From Bombus terrestris (taxonomy: Eukaryota > Arthropoda > Insecta > Hymenoptera > Apidae), in the NCBI RefSeq assembly GCF_910591885.1, contig NC_063276.1:7130001-7194000 (forward strand): a DNA stretch of 64,000 bases. The letters run 5' to 3'. Positions 26,600 through 38,259 of the stretch are shown here, piece by piece; the first letter of the stretch is position 1, and the number at the start of each line of letters is the position of its first letter. A program made the translations under genes and the position numbers. Under the pieces are notes generated by a model. The model worked only from the letters and a program-made list of their open reading frames with translations. It did no database searches and was not told the origin of the DNA.

Positions 26600-29500
26600 C
26601 TCTGTTTGTCAACGTAATACGTTATCTGGCTGATCGAATGATTTTCGAAGGAAATAAGTTAACAACGTAATTAAAGAGCAACTGTGTCACGATTATCTAA
26701 CCGTTCAACGGTTTTATTAGTAGCCTATTCAAAATTGCACTCTCCTTTAATTTCGCTCCGATTGAAAGACGTTTGTCGTAAATCGATATTGAATTTTAAT
26801 GAAAATCTAATTTTACATCGACGTCGAATTACGCTTAAAATTTACGCTCGTCCTTATGATAAAAAGAAAGAACGTTCGGTATATTCGTACGAAGATGAAG
26901 TTTAAATAATTGAAATTAAAAAGATTATAAGTTGGAGAGTGCAGATTAAATTGAAAACGGTAATAATGAAATTGGAGTAGATTAATTTTGAAAAACACGG
27001 CAAACAGCTCGCCCGTAGAAATTTTATGAATTTCTAGTTGGAATCTCTTTCGCGCTGGAAAATCGTTAAGTTCACGACTATGCAGAACTCATAAAGAGAA
27101 ATGCACGGTACGTATGTGTTGTGTATATTACGTGAATACTAAAGCCTTGTACACTCGACGTTGCCTGTTTTAATTCAACGCGCCGGTGATAAAGTTATTC
27201 AGGTAAGTTTTACAAAAATGTATAAACATTTGCTTAAACGAAAGTACGCGACCAGAGTAACGCTGTATTTCATTAAAATATCCTTCGAACAAATGAACCG
27301 AGCCAAACCGGACGTTCTATTTTTTAAGATAAACGAACGAATTAATTAAAATTTTTTCTTAAACAGCAAATTCAACATTCTTATTATTATTCAGCTGCTG
27401 GTATTATTTAACGAATTATTTTCAACGAGCAGCTCGCATTATTCGTAAAATTCACGTCCGCTATGGAATTCAATCTCGTTTACAAAGAAAGGAAGATCAT
27501 CAAGCTCTCGGGAGCCGCTGAAGAGAAATTTATTTGAAAGGAGATTTTATACGTTTCTTCTTATTTTCCTTCCGTTGCTTCTTATTCTTTTCCCCTTCTT
27601 TTTCTTCTATTTTTCATTCTCATACCCTAACATGTTGCACAACAATCGTGATTTTTCTCTGACAAACGTTTATCAACAACATACCTCTATCTATCCGTCC
27701 AAGCTTCCTTTCGGTTAGAATTCAATTTTTTTAGAATCTAACTTGAGAATTTCGCAATCGCGCTCGACGAACGCGACAAGAAATTCCTTCAAGCGTCAGG
27801 TTCCTCTCCTCTTACGATTAATTAATTACTCGCGGCTACAAATTCGTTCCAATAACAGCGAACGTAACGACAATCAATAACGAAACGAGTTATTAAAAAA
27901 CATACACAGGTTCGCAGAGACACAGTCGCAGAGGCTCGAGTAGAGAGATTAATACCGCTATTTACGATCCTAATAATTCATCGACAGTTGGATAAATTAG
28001 TCGACCCCTCGCGGGAGTTGGTAACTTCTGTTCAAGGCCATTACAGCTCCTCTAAAAGGGTCAACAAACTTTATCTTCTTGTCTGGTGAAAAACAAAAGA
28101 GGAAAGGAATGGAAAGCAGAGCGCCGAAAAAGGGCAGCGCACCCGGGTCCGAGGGTTAACGACGTTTCACGAGTTCATCGCGCGGGAAACGGTCTTTGAA
28201 GTCCATCGTAGAGAGCGAGTAGTAATTAGGGTGAGCTAGTTCGCACGAATAATCGACCGTAGACAAATAACCTTTCGCAGGTCCGAATGGCGCGTTAACG
28301 AGTCTCCACAGCTTCGTGTGATTGGCTATGATTTTCGAAATGACGTCTACCACACAGTGTTAGAGGGGGAAGATTCGTATCTGAAGAGGATGGCGCCGCA
28401 GCTACGAATTAAAGAACGCCTTTCAGTCCTCCGCTTCAGATTTATTCCGGTTCTTTTCCGACCGCATCTGCACCGTCAACTATGTCCCAGTTTTTCGAAA
28501 CCTATCCCATCGCGAGACGGGACCAACCAGTTTCCCTCCTACTAATTGCCCGGCATTTTTATACACGTATTTCGCTAACCTAAGCGTTTTCCCGCTAAAA
28601 CGTCGTCCCTCTTGCTTTCATTTAAATTTACAAAACCATCTCTGACGATGTTTCTTTTTCCCCCTTTTCGTGAACACGTTCTCTTAACTTTTACCAACGT
28701 AAGCTTTCTCCTTCTTTTTCCTTTTCTCATAATTCTAGTCCGTTCGAGCAATCAACTAATTTCCTTTTGGATAGACTGGCAAATTTTCTTGCGATGCATT
28801 CTCCGGCTACGCCGAGATATATCCTTAACCTTTTACTTTTTGAGTAAAATTTTGAACGACTGGCATCAAGGAAATTAAACGGGCGCTCGGGTCGCTGAAA
28901 AAGAGTAGGTATCACACACGTTCTTGAAAGTTATTTTTAGCCGAATCTCGATCGTAATTTGCTGGTTTATCGGACACGCGACAAGGAGAACGTATTGAAA
29001 GTTTAGTCGAGGTAATATCTTACGTTAATCGTTTCAACAAAGAAGGAGAAAGAACCACATAATCGAGCGTTTATTTCTACTTTAGAGTTTCCGTTCTCTC
29101 TGCAATGACAGAGTTCCTTTGAGAAATGAAATATCTAACGAAGAAATACGATCGGTTGTACGGAAATAATAAACGGCTGATTATATTTGTCTTGAGAAAT
29201 TTCTATGAAACCGTCGATCGTCGATCTCGAAGCGAGTTGCACGGTCAATTGTTGCGTCGTTTAAAATGAAAAATATTTAATTAAGTCATTAACTTTTTAG
29301 AGAGTTTAATAGAATTTCATGGCTGTCAAAGAGTTGAGGTTATTAAACGTAAAATATAATCCATGCCGGCGACGCGACGCTTTGATCTTTTTTTCTTCAA
29401 AGCTCCGAAAACGATTTAATTAAAAAATATCTCATATGTTTTCCTTCCTCTTTTTATTAAATAAACGCTGTTTCAGCTTCAAGCTGAATTTCCTCAAGTG

Positions 29501-32500
29501 AAAGAAAACCTGCGCCGTAAAGAAGCACAAACTAGCTTGCCAAGTTGTTCCTTAAAAATTGCTGTTATAAAATCGAGGTCCTTGGAAATTTTCACAAGTA
29601 AGCACGAAGGCCACGGAGGAAAAAAAAGATTTCATGCCACAGAAACGCTACCGACTTTCCAATTTTTATTAAAACAATATGACGATATTTCCCCTCCCCC
29701 CCCCCCCCACCACCAGAGATAAAACGAAATGTTTCACGTTATATGTATCACAAACAGTATATCTGAATTTCAAACTTTCACATACGTGGAAAACATTAAT
29801 TATAAACTCGTGTCCGTGAGCGATTAATAATTATCATTCGGGATATTTCTCGAGGTATTTCGAATGATTTCGAACGAAATACAAATATTTAACAGAAACT
29901 TCGTACCCGTTAAATCGAATTTCAACGAACGGCAAATTAATTGAAACAAATGAAGACAATTAAACACGTGGGACCGGCGAGCTATCCTTTCGACTAGATA
30001 GTTGAAAAAAAAAAAAAAGAATAAGCTGATGTAATTTCATTTTAATTGGCAACTTAGAATTCATTAAATCGCATGAGAGTCCGAACGAAACACGCAAGTT
30101 ATTTTAATTCATTCCAGTCGCCGTTAATACCCGACGTTTCTTGTCCGCCGTTAATTCTTCTGATCTCTTCATTTTTCTAGTATTCTCAGCTCTACTTACA
30201 CCACCCTGTACAAATATCCCAACGTTTTAACCGATTTGTAAGAATTATAGGCGAATGTCAATGCAAAGTGTATATTTAAATATTCAAATATTAAACAATA
30301 TAAAGTGATAAAAAATATTAAAATTAAATTAAATTAGGAAAAACGATCACTTAGATGGTCTTTGGGGTAAATAACTCTCCCAACGTATACCGCTACGAAT
30401 CTTAAAAAAAATATGCCACAATTTGTTTCATCCTTGCACGTGAAAAATTACTAAAATGCCTAATCACCTTGCGTAATTGAATTAAATCCTATAAACATCA
30501 ATGAACGGTGATTTTTCGACTGGTATTACAAATATTTTTTCGACTGGTTTCTTGACACGATTCATCATCGATTCGCGCAACTCGCACCGGCTGGAGAATC
30601 GATTCGAACGTCGAAAGCGTTTCGATGCTAAAAGGTACTCGCGAGCAAAAGAAAGCTCCGCGTTATACTTTTGCTGGATGTACGGTTGCGCGAGATTATT
30701 ATCGACCGAGGCCCCGGAGCTGAATTCCCAAATAACGCTGCCTTTGTTTTCCCTCGACGACGAGGGGCCCCGTATTAACTCGAATTTCCATCTTTCTTCT
30801 CCTTTTTCCGACTCCTCCCTTCTGTCTATCTTTTCCACCCTTCTGCTTTAAGCTCTTTCGAAACGGCATATCGGCCAAAGAGTATCTTGTGCCTCCGTTT
30901 GATTAGGCGCGGAACTGAGAGAAAACGAAATGCCATTTAACCCGCTTTACGTTTCTCTTGCTTTTTAAATATGCTAACTACCGGCTGGCCTAAAACAAAG
31001 CCTGCCACCTCGCTGTTTTCAAGATCATCGCCATGCTCGCAAATTAATTGTACCGTTAAGTCAATACCTGAACAAGTTTTAAGGCGCTATGATAATTAAC
31101 ACTATCGTGAAACGTTCTCGAGGATATTTTAAACTCAGGCAATATAGCGCATTTAACGTTCGTAAATCGAAGATAATCGCGTCCCTTAAAAGCCAAACCG
31201 ATCTAGCTCTGCTTTTTGTAATCTCAAAATTAAGAGAATTTTATACTCCTATAAAGATATATATATAGCACTGTAATTTCCAGCCCTGCAATTCTTGCGG
31301 CAATTCACACTTCGAAGATTAATCGCAAAATAAAAGGAATAAATGATCTTCTCGAACGATAAGACCTTCGAGAAAAGATACAAGATACCTGAGAGGAAAA
31401 AAAAGATAAACAAGCACCTTGGCAAATAAGGATAATCAAGATCGTAGGAGCGAAATAAAAAGATGGCAAAGAATAAAGATATATATCGAATCAGCGAGGA
31501 GCGTTATGACTAATCATAAATGAATAAGAATATAGAATGACAATCATCGAGTTTCAGTGTTTTCCCGAGACAGAAAATAATCCATTCGTTAAATGTTACG
31601 TAACAAGTAAGATAATCAAAAAGGCTGCATCTTTTAACAGGCTACGAGTTTTTACGCATTTACAGGAAAATTAAAAACAATTTAAAAGAAGCAATAAAGA
31701 TACACGAGATACGATGAAATACGTAATAAATCGAGAAACGTAATGCTTTCTATAATAAGTAATTGCTAGGTGAAACAATTTTCTACCGAGGTTCTACCTC
31801 TGTTAATTATACGTATTCTTAAAAATACGAATGTGCATAAAAATCCGTAGCCTACCTCCTATTAACCTGCTTTCGGCCGATTCCATTGGCTTTCGACTCA
31901 CGATCTTTTTACTTAATGGAGTACATACGCTAAATTATCGCGATAAATTTGTAGTTGGTAATGCGAGCGTCAGCAACGCGCCACGCTCTGATAATGATAA
32001 TATACAGATATCGTGAGGCATTTATCGCGCGAACTTCAAGTGTCATATTAAATCGCTTCGGAAAGGAATTAGTATGCTCTGAAAAGTTGGAACTACTCGG
32101 CTCTGCACTGGGACGTTTTTGTTTCGAGCCGGTGACGCGGGACCAAGCGATCAAATGCACGTCTCTCTCGCCTAAGACAATTTACAACATTGATTAATCG
32201 TCTTAGGAATCTTGGCCGAAGGCAAGATTAATATTATTTCTTGCTTTATACACTGGACAAGTTAAATCATCCGGATGAATTACGCTTGTCGAGCCTAAAG
32301 ATTTCTGGCTATGTATATGGAAAAAAAGAAGAAAGAAAGCAACAGGAAAGAGTGGCAGAGAGCGAGAAAGAAGATGAAAGTGTAGCGAGCAACCGAAGGA
32401 AAAGGAACTGGGTTTTAAGAGCTTTTGCCATTGGACGGGTCGGATCCAGCTTGTTTTCAAAAGACACACTCGCTACGTAACCCCTCTGAATACCAATTAA

Positions 32501-34730
32501 CGTGAATTACGTGGGTACATGGAATTCGAGACCGTACTTTGTCTCCGTCTCTCCGCCACCCTTCTTAGTGTCCTCTTTCTTCTTCTCATGTAGATGCTCA
32601 CCCTCTCTATCTTTGTCCTCCTCTCTTGATACTCTCTCGCGCGACTCGTAATTAATTTGTGGTGGTCCAGACGTGGCGAGTACGCATATACACCCTTCTC
32701 CTCTTTCTCTTGCTTTTTAAATGCGATTTCTAGTCTTATTTAAAACGATTTACCCAGACTCTGAAATCCTACACGACTTTCGTATAACGTTATCTCTCCT
32801 TCGTTTAAATTTCATTTTGCATCGCTTCTTTGTCGAAGTTTTCGAAATTTCGTTCGGATTGGACGACAATTATCGTCTGCTTTAATATCGTTCGCAATGG
32901 CATTCCTACAATTAACCGGAAGGTTAATAAAATATCCCCGCGCCTCTTTTCCTTGCTTCTTCCGTGTCAGCATAATCCGTTGCAATGACGGTGTGCGCTC
33001 GACAGCCGCGATAGGATCAAACGCTAGCCGATGTAAAACAGTGGCGGGTTAATTAGCATTGTATCGCGGTACGCGATGACGAATTAGAATAGATTTCAAA
33101 TTGATCATCATCAAAATATATAGGAGCTTGTCAAATTCGAAATACCATGGCGAAGACTAAAATGGCCAAGAAAAATTCATACATATTTTCTTGCGTGACT
33201 ACAACTGAAATGTCGGTGATTCTTTTGAATCTATGTTTCATAAAGCAAATGCTAGGAATTGAAAAGTTACTGAGAAATTGAGATAAAACCGCGCGACTGT
33301 CCTTTCGAAGTGATCCCGGCATTTTTTAAGAAGGCAAACTTATTTCCTCGTAGATCTCATCTCTACAAGTTGGTTGAAATTTTTAATACGAAAGAGAGGA
33401 GTTGGACTGTTCCTTCCTTCATCGATTTCATGCAAAGTTATTCTGTTTGCCTGACTTCCTCCCGAAAGAGAAACTCGCAGCACAAATTACAACATTCATT
33501 CAATTAAACTTTAGTTATACCGTACAGTATTAAAACGTAATTTCAACATTCGCTTATTCAAACATAAGTCGATCTTCTCTCGTGAAATCTAAAATTTCCG
33601 CTCTTTCATAAAAGCAACAAAAGAGAAACAGAAAATGAAGGATTTCCTCCTGTGGAAACGTTATTAAAGAAAATTGTAAAATTAATTGCTCTAACGTTTT
33701 TATATAGAGAGGGAATAATCTAGATTCAAAATCCCTGTGAAATCTGATAAAATAGTATATTCTTTATAAACTTCTATCAAAAGAGTAAAATAAAGATGAA
33801 CAAAATGTAATATTCGTCGAGTAAAATCTTTTTTCTACATCCGTCCATATATTTCTGGAAAAGTATTTCACGCCTTGTATCAATTAGTAATCCAGTCTGA
33901 TATACATATCAACAAAATAGGACGAGCGAACTTGAAAAATCTCTTGAATGGCTCGACAGTGCGATTTATGATTCATCGGCGACAGGAAATTGCGGCGCGA
34001 GCGGATTAATCACGATTAACAGCGGTCACGTTGCCATAATTGTTTCCAATTTATTCGATTCTCTTACGTAGATTGATAACGAGCCATGGATCAGGTGCAC
34101 GTATTTCAATTATTTTACCTCCATTTAAAATATCACCGCTATTCTTTCAATTTTAATTCTCATGCCTATAAAACCTATATCGAACATTCCGATATCATCT
34201 TCGTTCATTTATCTTTGAAAAATGATTTTACCGTAATGAACATTTCCTCCAACGACTTATAACACCAGCCTGGTTACGATAATTACGTTGTTTGCCATCT
34301 AGTGGGAAAGATCTCGAGTTGCTTAAACGTGTTTAGCAAACGCTTAAACAGCTACTAAGAATTCACTTTGAACACCCTCTCTCGGTGAGCGGGAGAAAAA
34401 AAAAGAAGAGTAACGGTCGTACAATCGGTTATAATGGGAGGGAGAAAGAAATACGGTTCCTGTTTATCCGAAATATAAAACGTATTCCGATGTAATCACG
34501 AACGTAGATCAAATCGTCTTATTAATACACCCCTGACGGACGCTCGCCCTTTCCCCCCTCGGCCTCAAAAGATCATCCCCGAAGTCATTATCGTCCCTTG
34601 AAAAAAGCAAAAAAAGGATACGTATATATGCCGGTAATGGGAATTCACCCCTGTGAAAAAAGTTGGTTTCATGGTCGGGAGTCGGGGTCTCGAGTATTGA
34701 CAATGAATAGTTTTCTTCCGTGGCAAAAGA
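26600..34730. other. Anonymous DNA
   Basis: A GC-richer patch at 30590-30870 is open on both strands for about 116 codons, with no domain. It contains the small hairpin CCCTCGACGACGAGGG. A pyrimidine-rich stretch lies at 32520-32650, and a 12-base C run near 29697-29708. No gene recognised apart from the weak frame at 28156. Confidence 0.65.
28156..28353 (-). other. Possible terminal exon or chance frame, 60-65 codons
   Basis: The minus-strand frame ends in TAA at 28156-28158. It is preceded near 28350 by a pyrimidine tract and TGTGTGGTAG, which could be a splice acceptor. The residues (for example KLWRLVNAPFGPAKGYL and ELAHPNYYSL) look more protein-like than most frames here. No family is recognised. 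An overlapping plus-strand frame (28318-28545) is equally anonymous. Confidence 0.15.
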
Positions 34731-34739
34731 CTGGCTGCG

Positions 34740-35120
34740 TGGCGGGGGAACTAACCGAGAGAGAAAGACGAGTGAAGCGAGCGAGAGAGGTGCGCGTACT
34801 CGAGTCAGAACGAGAGGGAGAGGAAGAGAGAAACCATGTGGCTCGAGCGAATAGCTTCGAGTGAGACAGGAGCACCGGTAGAGGGGAAAACAGAAATATA
34901 GAGAGATAAAGACACATGGAAAGACAGACTGGTGGATGGTGGGGGTAACCGAAAGAGAAACATAGAGCGAAGGGAGGGGGAACAAGTAGGAGGGCGACGG
35001 AGTTAAAGAGCAAGAAGGCAACATGGAGTTGAAAAGCGTTGGAGAGAGAGAGATGGTAATTCAGGGAGTAGGGGAAAGAAGAGCGGTCGAGGGTGGGGGA
35101 AAATTTGATAGGAGGGATGG
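34740..35120 (+). other. Purine-rich tract of about 380 nt (plus strand)
   Basis: A second strand-asymmetric GA-rich tract, richer in G than the first, with many GAGAGA words. It ends exactly where an X-box-like palindrome (35121) begins. Open frames on the minus strand (34509-35024) reflect the lack of stops in pyrimidine-rich sequence. It could be an unmethylated promoter or 5' leader; no transcription evidence is visible. Confidence 0.75.
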
Positions 35121-35134
35121 GTTACCATGGAAAC
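35121..35134. promoter_or_regulatory. X-box-like motif
   Basis: GTTACCATGGAAAC fits the RFX X-box pattern (GTNRCC-AT-RRNAAC). In animals RFX factors drive ciliary genes through such sites close to promoters. A single short motif can arise by chance; its position at the edge of a purine tract is the only supporting context. Confidence 0.25.
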
Positions 35135-35139
35135 GCGTC

Positions 35140-38030
35140 GTACTCCCAACCAACTCAGATAGGATATACAGGTATATATGTGTTTACATACCTACATTAG
35201 ATACATACATTATAGTATTATACGGCACATATACAAGATACTCGTACGAGAAGAGCCGTAATTTGTAAGTCGATTTCCTCTTTTTTCTCTCTTCCTCTCT
35301 CTCTCTCCCTCTCTCTTTCTTTCTTTCGCTTTCTACACGTCGCAGTGCAGTGTATCTTGAAAGCTGAATTTCTATAACTTTTAAAATTAATATTCGATGG
35401 CTATCCCGGTTCTTACAAGAGCAGTAGAGTTCTTTCACGAGTATATTCCGACGATTGATTTGGCCGCCTGTTAACAATATAGGCCCCTTCGCACGCGTAC
35501 TACGGTTCGATTTGCTTTTTTTTTTTTTTTTTTTGCTGTTTTGTTTTATTTCATTTTTCTCCTATATTTTATTTTTCGCGAAATAGCTTTAACAATACGG
35601 CCGCTGGCTTGATAAAGTTTATTGGCATTTACGTTGCATGAAAAGAAAAAAAAAGTATTGCCGTTTTTAATTAATTTCAATTTTGTAATGTTTCAAAATG
35701 AAATTCGCGAGAATGTGGATGAACACATTTTAAATTTTAGCTACCGGGGGAAATTATATCTATCGAAAATAACGTAGCCACAATTTGAAAATTAAAAACA
35801 ATGTTTATCAGAAAAGGAATGAAACGTGGAATAATTCAACGGCAGGGAGATATATGATTTTTTATAAAATCTCATTTGTGAAATCATTTTTTCTTTCCAA
35901 CAAAATATGCACAGGGAAATGATCGAGTAGAAACCCGCGGGTAGAAAATTCTCAATTCCACTTTTAATTCCGTGTTCGTTCGATGAACATGGCAGATAAT
36001 ATAACGCTTTCAAAACTGTTATTTCACCAAACTACATATGTACGTACATACACTCACGACAAAATAATTATTTATTCGTAGGATATATGAGTAGAAAAAT
36101 GTACGCATAAATAAACATACGAGTAATTGATCGCGTTGGAATACGGTCGCATAAATTTAGATAAAACCGATTGACTCTTTATTTGCACTGTCAAAGGCGA
36201 AAATCAGGAACAAGGTATGCAAAGATGAACGATTCATGGGTCAATGAGGCCTTAGAGATACTTTAGAAATACTGTGTTCCCCCGCTCCATGAACGATCTG
36301 GAGTCCGGGAGGGCACATTGGCGTAGAGTGGTGCCAACAGAAATAGAATTCCAATAAAGCAGGTTTTCAAGTGATCACGTGGAAAACTCGCTCCCCGTCT
36401 TCATACGAAACACACATATACATATACATATGCATGATTTGAATAATAATCGCCTTACGTAATTCAAATAGATTATGAAACCGGTTTATGTCTTCTATTA
36501 TATATCTACCGTATTACAAAGAACATAACTCTACCTATTTTCTATGTATCGATATCTACGTTGATATTAAGGAAACGAAAGGAAGAACAAGTTCCAGAAA
36601 TGGAAAACTGTAAAGCAAAAGCGGACAAATATTAAAATTTAGAGAAATCGTATACGTAGTTGAAAACATCCGTGAAAATTAATCACCGGAAACTAGAAGG
36701 AGTTGTACACGACTATGCGAGCAAAACGTGGCTTTTTACTTTTATTGCGAAAGCCCCGTTTATATTCATAACGAAAACATGTCAAGCTGTCGCGCACAAA
36801 ACAGAAGCCGAGATTTCACGAGAAACTTCATGGTAATATACAAAGTGTCTCGTGTACTTCCGTTTTTCTATTTCCTTTTTTTCTTCCTCCTTTCTTTTTT
36901 TGTCTTTCCTTTTTTCTTATTTTCAACTTACAGATTAACTTAAAGGAATCGAGCATCTCTCGCAATGATAATATCGTCAACGATTTTTTTCATTCCCTGT
37001 ATATGACGAATAACTGTCGAGAATTTTCCTGACCCATCCCCGATCGATAATTAACAATTATTAATCGTTCCATAATAATTACGAATCGATAATGCTAACT
37101 GAGTTTAACTCGATACCCGACCGCAAATATTTACCTGTCCCCCTCCACCTCATCGCCGTTCCTCGGCTAACGTTAATATATCGTAAATGTTTCGATAATA
37201 TTCGAATCCGTTGAATGCACAGGCTGTATACTATATATCGATCCCGCGCAGCTCGACGAGCAAGAAAACAAGCAATATAACTGGAGAATGCTCTATTGAA
37301 AACTCGTCAGACGGAGGTTAGGATCCTCGGATGCAGGGGCACACACGTATCTTGAGATTTTTATTACGATTTCGAATCGAGGATTTTTCCATTTAGCTTG
37401 CCGCTTCCAACTTGGCAGACACACACGTGACACGATTATCGTCACCGATAATTTCATGGACGACACACGCGGCATCATTATCACGTTCATTGTTACGCGA
37501 CAGGTTAATTTTATTACACCCCTGCCCCTCACCACCCAGCCACCCTTTACCGAAGCTCATTTTTTTCCTTTTTTTTTTCTTTTATTCGTTAACGATCTAT
37601 TTTTCTTGGCATGCGGAGCTTCCCCCGGAGCGTGAACTGGTTTCGAACGAGTGCCATGCCTTTTACGTTTTCTGGTTTTTGTGCTCCTCACGGAGGGAGA
37701 CAAGGGCCGACGACTTTTAATGGACGACAGGGCGAGCCCCATAGGCGTAAACCGCGATCGTATTCCTGTTCAGGGTCTAATATTCCATCTACATCGGGAC
37801 TCTATAAGAAAAACATTCCGTTGCTTCCGATACGATCGTTTTCTCCCACCTTTTCTTCTCTTATTTCAAAACACGAAACGTGACTACGTGTTTATAGAGA
37901 AAATAATCTACCAAAACTGGTAGGAATTAAAATGTTCGCTTCCTTCTTTTTTTCAATGAATCAAGAGGCGGTGGATAGATTCCAGTACGTAATTGACAAT
38001 AACATTAATTTAATTTACATAACAATGATA
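35140..38030. other. Anonymous AT-rich DNA
   Basis: A CT-rich microsatellite lies at about 35278-35330 and a T run at 35516. Short frames have no domains. Confidence 0.7.
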
Positions 38031-38036
38031 TATATG

Positions 38037-38253
38037 TTAACCCATTCCCGTGCCATTTAGCTCGACGAAACTCGGGCCCAAGCGGTAGGCGTCTCGTGGC
38101 GTACTGATAGGAACTAACATTCAATTACGAGCATTATATTACGATATTTATGTTTGGCTTCCGACTTTCCGTTCACGAGCCTGGCTCGTGATATTCATGT
38201 TTGGACCAAAATCTTCATCACGAGTCAGACTCGTTAACAGGGCAAGGGGTTGA
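38037..38253. mobile_element. piggyBac-like miniature element with nested palindromes
   Basis: The element starts at a TTAA target followed by CCCATTCCCGTGCC and ends GGGCAAGGGG followed by TTGA, a one-base-altered second target. Its C-rich and G-rich ends form imperfect inverted repeats, as in piggyBac-type elements, which insert at TTAA. Inside are two roughly 47 bp direct repeats, each starting GATATT-ATGTTTGG. One ends in the palindrome CACGAGCCTGGCTCGTG (38174-38190) and the other in ACGAGTCAGACTCGT (38220-38234). It has no coding capacity. Assignment to piggyBac rests on the TTAA target and end composition only. Confidence 0.55.
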
Positions 38254-38259
38254 ACACGA

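Noticed and set aside
34509..35024. 171-codon minus-strand frame
   Set aside because: Same artefact: it lies almost entirely on the complement of a GA-rich tract and shows no domain.
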